From assembly GCA_020796225.1 (NCBI GenBank), contig CM036758.1:25376397-25440396 (forward strand): a stretch of DNA of 64,000 bases, read 5' to 3'. The position numbers and the translations under genes are program-made. The first letter of the stretch is position 1; every line of letters starts with the position of its first letter. The DNA is from Arion vulgaris (taxonomy: Eukaryota; Mollusca; Gastropoda; Stylommatophora; Arionidae). Of the stretch, positions 1 through 15,000 are shown in pieces. Under the pieces are notes generated by a model that ran no database searches, was not told the DNA's origin, and saw nothing but the letters and a program-made list of their open reading frames with translations.

Positions 1-96
1 GAAAGCTAAAATATGAAGGTAGTGTTCAATAGAGCTGAGAGTAAACATATTAGATAGGTTGAAAAGTTCTATAGAACTGTGATCTTCTTCCTTCAG

Positions 97-3000
97 GATT
101 TTATGCTCTCGTGCTGATATCCAGCTGCTTCTTGATATCCCGGCTGCGACTGTCGACACACCCACCGCAGTTGTTCAGATCAGACACTAACATTCAGCAG
201 CTGTTGGATCTGAAAGCTAATTTCACCATCATTGATGCCTTGCATTGTGACAGATGCTCTGGGCTGTATGAGGTATGAGACTGAGACTTCCTATTTTTTT
301 TATTTCTATCTGTTTTTTTAACCTCTAAGATTCTTTAATGCACTTCTTGTCTCCATATCTTTGTCCATTGATCAGACAATATAACATACAGTTCTCTCTG
401 TTAGACAATATAACATACAGTTCTCTCTGTCAGACAATATAACATACAGTTCTCTCTGTTAGACAATATAACATACAGTTCTCTCTGTTAGACAATATAA
501 CATACAGTTCTCTCTGTCAGACAACAAAGTATACAGTTCTCTCTGTCAGACAATATAACATACAGTTCTCTCTGTTAGACAATATAACATACAATTCTCT
601 CTGTTAGACAATATAACATACAGTTCTCTCTGTCAGACAATATAACATACAGTTCTCTCTGTCAGACAAGATAGCATACAGTTCTCTCTGTCAGACAACA
701 AAGTATACAGTTCTCTCTGTCAGACAATATAACATACAGTTCTCTCTGTTAGACAATATAACATACAGTTCTCTCTGTCAGACAACAAAGTATACAGTTC
801 TCTCTGTTAGACAAGATAGCATACAGTACTCTCTGTTAGACAATATAACATACAGTTCTCTCTGTCAGACAATATAACATACAGTTCTCTCTGTTAGACA
901 ATATAACATACAGTTCTCTCTGTCAGACAACAAAGTATACAGTTCTCTCTGTCAGACAACAAAGTATACAGTTCTCTCTGTCAGACAATATAACATACAG
1001 TTCTCTCTGTCAGACAACAAAGTATACAGTTCTCTCTGTTAGACAATATAACATACAGTTCTCTCTGTCAGACAATATAACATACAGTTCTCTCTGTCAG
1101 ACAAGATAGCATACCGTTCTCTCTGTCAGACAACAAAATATACAGTTCTCTCTGTCAGACAACATAACATACAGTTCTCTCTGTCAGACAATATAACATA
1201 CAGTTCTCTCTGTTAGACAATATAACATACAGTTCTCTCTGTCAGACAATATAACATACAGTTCTCTCTGTCAGACAATATAACATACAGTTCTCTCTGT
1301 CAGACAACAAAGTATACAGTTCTCTCTGTCAGACAATATAACATACAGTTCTCTCTGTCAGACAACAAAGTATACAGTTCTCTCTGTCAGACAATATAAC
1401 ATACAGTTCTCTCTGTCAGACAATATAACATACAGTTCTCTCTGTCAGACAATATAACATACAGTTCTCTCTGTCAGACAATATAACATACAGTTCTCTC
1501 TGTCAGACAACATAGTATACAGTTCTCTCTGTCAGACAACAAAGTATACAGTTCTCTCTGTTAGACAATATAACATACAGTTCTCTCTGTTAGACAACAA
1601 AGTATACAGTTCTCTCTGTCAGACAATATAACATACAGTTCTCTCTGTTAGACAATATAAGATACAGTTCTCTCTGTCAGACAATATAACATACAGTTCT
1701 CTCTGTCAGACAACAAAGTATACAGTTCTCTCTGTTAGACAACATAACATACAGTTCTCTCTGTTAGACAATATAACATACAGTTCTCTCTGTTAGACAA
1801 CATAACATACAGTTCTCTCTGTTAGACAATATAACATACAGTTCTCTCTGTTAGACAACATAACATACAGTTCTCTCTGTTAGACAATATAACATACAGT
1901 TCTCTCTGTTAGACAACATAACATACAGTTCTCTCTGTTAGACAATATAACATACAGTTCTCTCTGTCAGACAATATAACATACAGTTCTCTCTGTCAGA
2001 CAATATAACATACAGTTCTCTCTGTCAGACAATATAACATACAGTTCTCTCTGTCAGACAATATAAGATACAGTTCTCTCTGTCAGACAATATAACATAC
2101 AGTTCTCTCTGTCAGACAACAAAGTATACAGTTCTCTCTGTTAGACAACATAACATACAGTTCTCTCTGTTAGACAATATAACATACAGTTCTCTCTGTC
2201 AGACAACATAACATACAGTTCTCTCTGTCAGACAACATAATATACAGTTCTCTCTGTCAGACAACATAACATACAGTTCTCTCTGTTAGACAACATAACA
2301 TACAGTTCTCTCTGTTAGACAACATAACATACAGTTCTCTCTGTCAGACAATATAACATACAGTTCTCTCTGTTAGACAACATAACATACAGTTCTCTCT
2401 GTTAGACAACATAACATACAGTTCTCTCTGTTAGACAATATAACATACAGTTCTCTCTGTTAGACAACATAACATACAGTTCTCTCTGTTAGACAATATA
2501 ACATACAGTTCTCTCTGTTAGACAACATAACATACAGTTCTCTCTGTTAGACAATATAACATACAGTTCTCTCTGTTAGACAACATAACATACAGTTCTC
2601 TCTGTTAGACAATATAACATACAGTTCTCTCTGTTAGACAACATAACATACAGTTCTCTCTGTTAGACAATATAACATACAGTTCTCTCTGTTAGACAAC
2701 ATAACATACAGTTCTCTCTGTTAGACAATATAACATACAGTTCTCTCTGTTAGACAACAAAGTATACAGTTCTCTCTGTCAGACAACTTATAATTCAGTT
2801 GTATGCAAATATGTAAAAAAGAGGTAGGCAGATGGAAAGAATAATCTGCTATTTACTTCTTTCTGTGTGTTTCTTGTCTACATACATCCTAGCATATTCA
2901 TTAATTTTTATTTTTTTATTTTTGGCTTCTTGTCTGCATCCTAACATTTTCATTCATTTTTTTTCTTATGTTTATTTCTTATCTACATCCCAACTTGATG

Positions 3001-6000
3001 ATTAATTTTGCTTCTTTCTTTTCACTTCTTAGATCCATTATAGCAGGGTGGGCAAGAATGACCGCTCACAACATTCCTCCACAGCATCCACTCCACCAAC
3101 ACCACCAGAATTAGAATACCCTCAAAAACTGTCCACTAAACTAAATTTGGCTCTTACAACTGCCAAACCTGGGCATACTCAATATCCAGGAACTGCTGCT
3201 TCAAACAGGCAAGACGACAGTTTGAACCAGAATTTCTTAAATTCTAACAATCAAACCAAATATCTGCCCATGAAATATTTGGCATTTGGAATGTACAAGC
3301 TGTTTTCAGAATTGTCATCTTCTTCTAACACTGGAAGTTTACAAGTTGTACAGAGTACATCTAGTTTTGTATCACATGTTACTACAGAAGTTTCAGCTAC
3401 ACCATCACCAACTACAGCAGCATCATTACCATTTACAGCAGCACCATTACCAACTACAGCAGCACCATCACTATTTACAGCAGCACCATCACCAACTACA
3501 GCAGCACCACAAGAAGATGTGTCAGTACCACAACACAATAAACATCTGGACATCCCACAGACTACTAAAAGCAGTTATACCATCACAGGTATGTTTCTAG
3601 ATATTTTTACTACCAGTTATACATTGTTATGTCTCTCTACAACTTACTGTCCCACTACTGCTTATCAATTCTGTTGTTGACATTTTTTTTCAGCAGGGTA
3701 CAACCACAGCATATGCCCCAACTCAAACGGGCAGAAGCGTGGACAGAGCCGATATCATCAATGCGGTACGCTCTCATTTATGTGACATGAGCGACTCTCA
3801 TACACTGAAACGTGTTAAAGAATTAGGCATTAATTTTGGACATGCCAGACAGTGTCGTCTTCGTGGTAGAGAGCGTATACTAATCAGCTTCTCATGGAGT
3901 ACGGTGAGCAAATGGACTTTGGGATGGCTGCTGCAACGGAGCACGAATTGGAATGCCCAATGTACCATGACGTCGATTGCATAACATAACTTTCTTTAAC
4001 AAGGTTGTTTTGTCAATGCTGGCACGTTTGCATATGATGTTTATGAAGGCTTCCAATCCAAGCAAGAGACTGTTGCTGTGGCCATCGACTTGGAGGATGC
4101 TTATAACAAGGTGAATTTTTCAATAATGGTGCGCTCTTTGATTAAATGTAAAGTTAATCCTTGGCTGGTAAACTGGATAGCTGCTTCTTTAATGGAGAGA
4201 ACCGTTGCCCTCCGTTTAGGAACATGGACATCGGATCCTGCACGTATATGCCCGGGATTACCCCAGGGTTCTCCTCTATCACCCGTGTTGTTTAATATTT
4301 ACACAGCAAATGTAGCTAAAATTCAGCCAACCGGATTGGGTCGGACATTGACATTTGCAGATGATATCTTAATATATAGGACTGGGTCAGATAGACGAGA
4401 GATGGTTGACACATTCAGAAAACATTGCATACCATCTCGGGTTGGTGTAGAGAGTCTCACTCTCAGGTCAATCCTGAAAAAGCGTGTTTGTTGTGGTGCT
4501 CGTTGAATAATCACATTGTCAAGGCTGACCTACCCTGTGTAATCTTTGATGAACATACCATCGAGCGCAGAGACAGGCTGCGCTATCTTGGAATAACCTT
4601 TGATCGTAGTCTATCTTTCAAACACCATATTGAACAGACGATACACGGTGCAAGCGTGGTCTTGCGGCTCTCAAAGTTATGGTGGCCACACCTTGAGCAG
4701 AGACTACTTGCCCTTTTGTTCGATCGACTGGTACTGTCAGTGGTAGATTACGGACTCGGAATTCTTACGATATCAAGATCACAATGTGAACGACTTCGAC
4801 GGGTTCAGAATGAAGGTATGCATATAGTTCTGGGCTGCACTAGAGATACCTCCATTGTGAAGATGAGATATATGCTTGGCCTTCTGTCACTACGCTCCCG
4901 TCATGCAATCGCCCAAACCAAGGCATATATGCGGGTTACTTCGGATAAGAGACATCCACTTCACAAGAACACTAATGATGTTAAGGGCACGAGAATCAAG
5001 CGTAGCATGTCGTGGATGGCCCAGGCTGAGAGAACAATTGGCCAGGTGACTACGTTTGCGACTCTACCAAAAGGGGAAGAATGGATCCCAACAGATGGTA
5101 GCATGATGAACTATCTCAACGTTATCATTACTCTTGGAAGAGAATGTAGAGATTGGGGCAACATGAAGGCTGATCTCGCAGTTAAGCAGCTGATAGAAGA
5201 TAATGCAAGGGATGATGATGTTGTTGTATATACCGATGGGTCGGTTCAACGTGGTGAGAAATCCGGCTGAGGTTTCTTGGCTAATGCGCATGGTAGGGTT
5301 GTTGCAGAGCGAAGTGGGGCATACAGGACAACTACTTCTAGTATGAGGATGGAGGTTGAGGCCGTTACTGCTGCCCTCCATTGGATTTCTGGGACTTCAT
5401 TTACTGGGGCAGTTGTTGTATCTGACTCTCAGTCGATGCTTCACAAGATCCAGAAGGGCAGGTTTCGGTATGAGTGGATGTCGTCTATAGAAGTTTCTAA
5501 CCTCCAGCGGCTTACGTGGATATACTGTCCTGGGCATGCGGGTGTTTACGGTAATGAGAGAGCGGACAGGCTTGCATCAGCAGCATCGATTGTTGGGGAG
5601 TTGAAGATGGATAAGGGGATATTCTTTGGTCTCTTCGAGACTCTCTGTTGGATGAGGACACTAAAATCGATGTTGAATCGATCAAGCGATTTAAGCAGTT
5701 TGGAGTTACCCGTTGTTCAAGTCGAGCTGGAGGCAGAGTGAGAGGTGTGTTTAATCAGCGAGCCACAGGAACCATCAGTATGCATACTCTTCGATATCTG
5801 TTTGGGAGACTGAGCACCTATGGGTCTGCCCGGAGTGCAATGACGTCAGTTTAGTAACCAATAACCAATCCCTCATTCTCTAAATCCAGACTTTCAATTG
5901 TTCATTCTTTGTTATTCTAATATGATATATTTTTCTTGTGCTACCAGTTTATTGTCATCATCATGTGCCATCCTTTGCAGAATCACTCTCCACCAGAGCC

Positions 6001-9000
6001 CACCTTAAAAATTTGGGGGTCTTTAGCTAGTTCTCCCTCATCCTCTAACATCATGTTCAAGGTTTCTTTAATGACCTTCTGTCGTCATCTTGGTTGTTCC
6101 CTGCCTCATTTTCCAAAAACCATGCCCTCCTTTACCGTCTTATCTAAACCACTATGACATTTAATGTGACCAAAGTATTTCAGATTTTGTCGCTAGAGTG
6201 GAAAACGCTACCAATATCTCCATTGACAAATATCAATTAGAGCACATCAAAGACTTTACATACCTATGTAGCATATTTTCAGAAAATGGAAGAAAAACAT
6301 CGAAGTCCAACATAGATGCAATAAAGCAAATCAAATCATAGGACAAATGCCACCAATTTTGACGTGCAAACATGTCATTCTGAAAACTAAAACAGCATTG
6401 TACAATTCAATCTTCCAACATTATGCTATCAGTGCCAAACCTAGACTCTGAGATCAAACGATAGAAGAAAAACTAGTCCTGACAGAGATGAAGGGTCTAA
6501 GCAGAATACTGGTAGTATCAAGAAGAGACTGGTTTAAAAATGAAGACATCAGGGGAAAAAATGGGTACAACATCAGTACTGAACTTTATCAAGAAACAAT
6601 AAATTAAATGGTGCGGACACATGAGCAGATTACCAACAGACGGTGCACCTCGGGCAGTGTTACTCCGATACAGTGGATACAAAGCAAAAGGCTGTTTACG
6701 CAAAAGGTGGACCTCAGAAATAACAGAGGCAGTGAACAACACTATTTATGAAGCACACAGAAAAGCCTATTCTATAAATATCTTCTCATCCTGATGATGT
6801 GAGACAAAACAGGATTAGAGAAAAGAAAGAAAGAAGTCTCCATTGTGAAACCCCTACGACCCTAGTGGGATATAGATCTTATTAGTATTCATTCCTCACC
6901 AATATTGATCACTGAACTATAAGCTGTAAGTAGTTGTTACCACTCATATACTTCCAATTTGTTTGTACTTTATCTATCAGGTGACACACAGCAGTCCAAC
7001 CAAGAGCAAGGGTCACCAACCCAGAACAAAAGCTCATCAGTAGAAGAGAACTTCAATGCTTGTGAAGGCCAGTCATGTAACAACTTGAAGGATAGACCCC
7101 TGTTGGAATCGGGAGCCACTGTTTATGTTGTGTTTGGTATTAAAGGTGTAGACAGGTCCCAGGAAGATGTAGGTCACGTGTTGGACCAGTTCAAGGTCAG
7201 TACTTTTTAAAATCTGTGTTACATAGAGTTTTAAACTTAAAATTTGGTTCACCCCACACCCACCATCACATTTCCCCCTTCAAGAAAAATTTATCTTTGA
7301 AAGTCTATTTAACTTATGTGTTTATGTTTTTGTTTCTAATCCAATATTTAAGATGTCTGCCGGTGATCTCTAGCTGTTTGCAAAAGCTTGGCATTTATAT
7401 CATCATATGCTAATATTTTGTACACTTTTTAAAATAAATTATTGAAAAACTGAATTGTTTAAACAAATCTATTCCCGGAGACAAAATTTGTTTCAAGTTC
7501 TTATTTTCTTTAGAAATGGCAAATAATTTCGGCTACACAAGCCGTGCAGCTTATTAATTCATAGATGAATAAATAATGGAGGGGGAAAATGGTTTACCCT
7601 AGCTTGTCCTAGTGGTAGTAGTAATTGAAGAAGTTTGATAAGAGGAAAGACTTTGTGAAAGTTAGAAGAAAATAGATCAAGATCACAAATTTGCCAAGCC
7701 ACAAATATCATGAAAATAAGTCATTCTGAAATTCTTCTTTTGCATTCTCACTAGATTGGGACCTCGGATTCTCTAATAAAGGCAGCTGTCTGTCTCAAAT
7801 TATCAGCCACACCATACAGTTTGTCTTGAATGCTAGTGTAAGTGGGCCACCTCTTTCTTCTCAAGTCTGCACACTGGTGACAGTTCTGTAGGATATAATT
7901 CCTATGATTTCTGCTTCCCCTTTTGTGCCGACCTCTTCCCGCAGTAAGTTTTGGCCACCCTTGTGATGGTAGGTCTGAATTCTTACTGCGCGGCTAAATC
8001 TCTGAGGCAGATTGGTGACCGTAGAATCGGCAATCCCATTCCTCATTGTGAGGGGTCGTTGCACCATGTTATGCACCTTACGGTCTGGTGTATCCATTTT
8101 CTGCAAGCATTTGTTTCGGGTTAGCATTCCCTAGCGGACATGTGCATCCAATTTCAGCCAAACCTCCTTAGTCGCCTCTTACGACATGCATGGCAGGTAA
8201 CAGTGGTTCTATTCTTTACACCCCACATTTGGGCCCCAGTGACACTTGGGCGATTCTGAAATTGAAATTGTCATATGTGCCACATATTTCCTTTGTGATT
8301 TATAAATATATGACTACAACATTTCATATGAACATACAAACTGTATATGTGACCAGAAACTATTAGAACTTATTTTTAACATTCAAATATGGATTATCTT
8401 CATAAGAAATAATTGTGTGGAGTTCCAGACTTGTGTAAAACTTTTCATATTCCGGCGATGGCCAAAACAAAATTCCATATTTTGCACATATTTTTTTCAA
8501 ATACAAAGAAAAGTAAGAAATTCATTATCATAACATGCTGTATATTGGGAATACAGTGTTAGACCTGTATTTTTCTTTTGACCAAATACATACAATGGAT
8601 GATTTATTGTGCTCAGACCTGAGAGTCATTACAGTTTTAAAAATGTTCACTCTCACTGGGAAATTTAATCCTGGCACCATGGGTCTTCTGAGCAAGTACA
8701 CTACTACAGCTATCATTTTTCTGACTTGGTTATGTCTTACTTTTGTATGTATTGATATTACTTTTTTAACTAGTTAATTAATTTCATAGAAAGAACCTTT
8801 CAAATCTGCATATTCTGAGATGTTACCTACAAAATATTTTTCATTGAAAAATAATTTAATATTTGTAAAGTTAGTCAAGTCTTCAATTTTTTTCCTAAAA
8901 CTTCTTTTTCTTTCACTAATCCTGTTTTGCCTCACAGCATTAGAATAAGAAGAGATTTATAGAATGGGCTCTTGTGTGCGCTTCATGCATGGTGTTTTTC

Positions 9001-12000
9001 ACTGCCTGTGTTATTTCTGTAGTTCACCTTTTGGGTGGGCGACCTTTTGTCTTGTATCTACTGTATCTGAGTACCATTGCCTTTTGAAGCAACAGACTTG
9101 TTAATTTGCCTATATAGCCAAAACTTTTCATTTGTTTTTTGATGAAGTTTAATACTGATGTTGTACTCACTTTTTACCGATTTCTTCATTCCTAAATCAG
9201 TCTTTTCTAGATATTTCCAACACTCTTATTTGTGCTCTATATGATTGTGTCTTAAATGATTGTATGTCTTATAGGATTGTGGGACCTATATGATTGTGTG
9301 CCTTATATGATTGTGTGTCTCATACAGCCTATTCAGCCAAGAGACAAATACAATAGATGTCTTCCTTCCACAGGGCAAGGCTATCTTTGACCTAAAATTT
9401 GGTGAGACTTTCAATCTGGATTTTCATGACCTTGTCCATCTCCGAGAGCTGTGTATAGTTTGTAACGTCATCTCCAATCAGACAGACCTAGTCAAGCCAG
9501 GAAGTGCTCAGTGCTTACCAAGGGGTCAGTGTCACTACCATTCTAATCCTTGTTTATGTAATCTCTTGTGTAGACAGTTCATATTTCTGTCATGGATGGA
9601 AAAACAAAATGTTAATATCTGCATTGCTAACTATTTCATCTTTAACTACACTTACTTGTATAATATAATCCCAGTTACACAGCGCTATTTTAAACTGAGG
9701 ATCAGGAAACATGTGCCATAAAAAGTCACACTGGGCAAGGTCTGGACTGTATAGAGGATGGGGAACACTGAGGATTAGGGAACATGTGGAAGACCATGAC
9801 AAAGATGGATAGATGGCATAGCAGAATCCTGTCAAAAGAAAAACTATCACCCAAGCCACTAGAGCAGCGCAAGAGAAAAACAGAAAACCTCAACACTGGG
9901 CATTAACCCCGTAAAAGTGGGACGCCAAAAAAAAGTGCCATGAATGTTAGTGCACCGTTGTGGTTTTTTTTAACTATAATCTTGGGGGAAAAGAAAAAGC
10001 TGACTGGAGAAGGATTTGAACTAGTATCCTCATGATTGAGAGCCCTGTGTACTAACCACTATTCCACATGCTCCTCACCTGCTACACACACTAGAGTTAA
10101 TAAATAGTACATCACTGTCACCTAGTTAGACTGTCTGAAGACTGGTGATTAAGTGATTTGATCATTGTCTGTCTCGTCACTGTACCCAGTAATCATCATC
10201 TAGTTAGACAGTCTGAAGAGTGGGGACTAATGTTGTCAGATCATGTCTCTCCACTGTACTATGTCATCATCATGAAGTTACAGAAGATTAGGTACATAGT
10301 TGTCTAGCCATGTTTGTCCACTGTACCATGTGCTTATGTAGCTCTATTAAGTTCAGCATAAACCTGAACCCCAATTTTCCTGCATGACCAAACATTAGTG
10401 GTTGTTTTTGACATCCCTTCTTTTCTTTCATTGAATTTTGTTCTTCCTCTCTGAGAAGGTGATTCCACCTCCCTGTATTTTATACTTTCCCCAACATCCC
10501 TGCAGACAGTGAAACAACTATTAGTTAGTTATTTAGTTAGTTTGTTCCTTTTGTGACAAAGGCGGCACATAGGGTAGGGGTTTTAGATCTCCATGTGATG
10601 CAGTTCATTGCTAGCAAATACATATTGCAAACTGTAAACAAGGAAACTTGACTGAACAGATGATAATGGAAAGTACCCAAAGAGAGATCTACAAATATAT
10701 GGCCACTTCCAATTCAAATATCAACCACCTTAAAAGGAGAGAATTGATGTGAGTCAAATCTATCGGCATCCTCTGTAACAAAGCAGATCTCTGACACAAT
10801 GCAGCAATATAACTCAGTAAATGGGGTACTGCGAGAACTAGTCAAAAAAAGAATGAGAATGAATATTTTTGTTAAATAATCAGGCAGGGCTCCAGCTGGA
10901 TATGATCTATTTTAAAGTAGTTCTCATTGAGTTGAATCACCCGAGTGGTTACCGGGGCCCAAATTTGGGGTGTAAAGAATAGAACCACTGTTACCTGCCA
11001 CGCATGTCGTAAGAGACGACTAAGGAGGTTTGGCTGAAATCGGATGCATGTGTCATAAACGTGTAGAAGTCTTTGCGTTTAGGGGCCTACCAAACCAATG
11101 TGCAACGTATACACGTTCTTGTCAAAGATCAAACATCACAAAGAGTGATTAAAATTGGTCATAAAGAACGAACGGAAAGAAGAAGAAGAAGATTGAGTTG
11201 AATGCACTCGTCGTCCCAATTTCTATTGCCTGTCATAGGACATGCTCTTTTAAACCTGTCTTTTGACATCACCTTCAGAATTGCCTCCACCTACTTCAAA
11301 ACAATCTTTGGTGAGCCAAAATGATGACCCCACCTGTCTGATTTAAAATGAGGGAAAAAAAAAGTCATACAGGGAAGGTCTGGACTATACTGAGGATGGG
11401 GCACACTATAAATATGCTTTGATTGGCCGAATATTTGACAAAAGCATTATTATGATGTTGGCACCAACCAGATGGATGCAGTTCAGGATGTTTTCATCAA
11501 ATGTGTTTGGCAAGAGCCTTCAGAAATGTCACATAATACTATCCAGTAACCTTTGTATGCAGAGTCATCTAATGTTAGTAAACATTCCAAGGGAGTAGAA
11601 GAATAAAATCATCATTACCTTTCCTACTGACCAAACAACTTTGACCTTCTTTGGTGTTGAAGAAGCGGATAATTTCCAGACTAAACTGACCTGTTTAGTT
11701 TCTGGATCGTAGCGATGAAGTCATCTTTCATCACCAGTAATAGTGAATTGCAGATAGCACTCACCATGATCTACAACCAGACCCTGAATCAGGTGTTAGC
11801 AATCTTGACACCCAACTTGCACAGAAATATTTCATGTGCAAGCAATCATGTACAGTGCTGAAAGTACTACAATGTGATATGTGTATCATGTCTGTTAATA
11901 TATCCAGTGCTATTGTGCAATCTTCCAGAACAATGACACTATCCATGTTAAACTTGATGTCATTCACCATATCGGACACTGTCTTACTTCAGTGTTGAAA

Positions 12001-15000
12001 AACAACCCTATTTAAACTATTTGTCCCACTGAAATACTGTTGATTGTGATATAATACGAGGCGTGTTCAAATGAAAGCGGGACTTGTGGATTTATTTAAA
12101 AAGTATCATACGCAAATTAACAGTTTCAACAGAATTAAACAAAGCAACCACTTGTGAATAAGAATGCACCTGGGTTCATCAGAAAAATCTCCGTATGCAT
12201 TTAGGCAAGCATCCCACTGTTTAGGTAGACGTCGAATGCCGTCCGAGAAAAAGGTGCGTGGCTGCTCACTGAACCATGTGGTCACCGCTGTCTTCCTTGC
12301 GACTGTTGAATCGCTGTCCCTTTAGTGCTTTCTTCATCGGTCCGAACAAATGAAAATCACACGGGACAAATCGGACTATAGACTGGGAGATGAAGAACTT
12401 CCCAATTCTTCTTTGTCAATGTTTCCTGCACAATTTTTGCGATGAGCGAACGAGCATTGTCGTGGAGAAGAATCACACCTTGAGAAAGCTTGCCTGGTCG
12501 ATTAGCCTTGATGGCCTTATGCAGCTCATCTAAAGTGTCTTTATAATGGGCGGCATTGATGTTGACACCAGGTTCCTTAAAATCGGCCAACAAAAGCTCT
12601 TCATGGTCAAAAAATGCGGTCACCATAACCTTCCCAGCAGAAACCTGTGTCTTGAATATTTTGGGCTTTGGTGAACCTGGATGTTTCCATTGCATGCTGT
12701 CAATTTTGTTGCTCGGTTCATAGTGGTGGCACCACGATTCATCACCTGCCACAATGCTCAACAGAAATGCATCACCCTCTGTTCTGTAACGCATCAAGTG
12801 GTTCAAACTCCACCCCATCCGTTCTTTCTTATGGTGGTCAGTCAACATCCATGGGACCCACTGTGAGCACACCTTCCGATAGTTCAATTTCTTCCGAACA
12901 ACCATGTGGGCTGTCCCAATTGACATATGGAATTCTTCTGCAAGCGACGAATGCTCCGCGACGGTCAGTCAGTACTGCTTTATCAAGCAAGGCTATGGCT
13001 TCTTCTGTTGCAACAATATGCGCCTGACCTGGCAGTGCAAGATCTGCTGTTAACTCACGTCCGTCTTTAAACATACGCGCCCATTCCATCACTCTTGTCC
13101 TCGACAAACATTTGTCACCATATGCTGCCTTCATTCTCCGATGAATGTCTACTGCTTGACATCCTTCAAATGAAAGAAACTGGATCACAGCACGCTGATT
13201 TACTTTGGACGGGTTCGAATCACACCCGCCATATTGTTAACAGTCTCATGCGGCACATATGCATGCTGGGAAGATGAACACGTGACTGTATGTTAATTAT
13301 TGGATACTCATTACTAGTGCAAAATGTCATCAATATCCGTGACTCTAGCACCGTGGTGTAACAAGTCCCGTTTTCATTTGAACACGCCTCGTATCTTCAC
13401 CCTATGCCTACTGCAACATTTCATATGGTTCCGTAAGTCTTCTTCTTTGAACACTTTGTAGTGACCACTTGTTAACCACTCTGTGTTATTTGTATGTGAT
13501 ATGAACCTAAGAGTGATTGTATCTTGTGCCAGTTATGTGCCTACAAGTAGGCCAGCGCATTCAATTTCTGCTATGTTTTTTATTTGCTAGGGTAGCTTCC
13601 CTTGGTCCTACATCAGTTGCTTCTTACAGCATGCCTTTGTAGGTTGCAGTGGTACTATTCTTTGCTTCCTCGTGGGACCCAGCACCACATGGGCGGTTCT
13701 GTTGTGATTTTTATGCTAGCAAACTTTTAAAGCTGTGTAATGCTAATCCCAAACCGACTCCATATTCCACTTCCAACCACGCATTTGCTTTTTGCTAAAA
13801 GTTAACAGATGCATGCATATACCCACTCCAATTTTCTGAAATTAATATAAACAAAATATCTGATTTGATATGTCAGGTTGAAATCACACTTCAGACAATT
13901 TTTTTAATTTCTATTTTCTTCCAGGTATGTACTCTTTAAACTCCAAACTAAGTCTGATTCCAGAGTGCAGAGATCTACCAGGCACATTGTCTATTTACCA
14001 GCATCAAGCTCCTGCACATGCTGAGGGAGGTTTAGACAAAAGTGGTAGACGACTTCTGTGGTTGGCATTTGCCTTTGAGTCTGTGAGTTGCAATGTTATC
14101 AGTTTAACAGTGTAACATTTGTGTGAATATATAAGACTGTTTTTTTAATCTGTATTGCTATTCTGTAGTGGCATTTGTTTCAATACTATTAGTGGAATTT
14201 ATATATACTTGTAATTTACTTGTTTTGGCTATCTTTATTTGTTATACATGTGCCTAGTATGCCTGGTTGTAATTGTTCTTTCATGTTCCCACTATATTTG
14301 GCCATATTTGTTTTTATAAAGGTTTCCACTGTACCTGGTTGTAGTTGTATATTAATGTTAACAGTGTACCTGGTTGTAGTTGTATATTAATGTTAAGAGT
14401 GTACCTAGTTGTAGTTGTATATTAATGTTAACAGTGTACCTGGGTGTAGCTGTATGTTAATGTTAACAGTGTACCTGGTTGTAGTTGTATATTAATGTTA
14501 ACAGCGTAGCTAGTTGTAGTTGTATATTAATGTTAACAGTGTACCTAGTTGTAGTTGTATATTAATGTTAACAGTGTACCTGGTTGTAGTTGTATATTAA
14601 TGTTAACAGTGTAGCTGGTTGTAGTTGTATATTAATGTTAACAGTGTACCTGGTTGTAGTTGTATATTAATGTTAACAGTGTACCTGGTTGTAGTTGTAT
14701 ATTAATGTTAACAGTGTACCTGGTTGTAGTTGTATATTAATGTTAACAGTGTACCTAGTTGTAGTTGTATATTAATGTTAACAGTGTAGCTAGTTGTAGT
14801 TGTATATTAATGTTACAGTGTAGTGTGTAGTTGTATATTAATGTTAACAGTGTACCTGATTGTAGTTGTATATTAATGTTAACAGTGTAGCTGGTTGTAG
14901 TTGTATATTAATGTTAACAGTGTACCTAGTTGTAGTTGTATATTAATGTTAACAGTGTAGCCTAGTTTTCATATTCCTAGTGTAGTAGATAGCTTTTCAT

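Noticed and set aside
373..2779. CRISPR-like array
   Set aside because: The 29-bp repeats are contiguous, without spacers, and the context is a eukaryotic intron.
3251..3600. Alternative frames (+ and -) across the Thr/Ala/Pro exon
   Set aside because: Shadows of the repeat-rich Dispatched exon, whose frame is fixed by splice phase on both sides.
3684..3720. Possible extra Dispatched exon after the TTTTTTTTCAG at about 3693
   Set aside because: What follows is the LINE A2 fragment; the 3588 donor joins in phase to 6981 without it.
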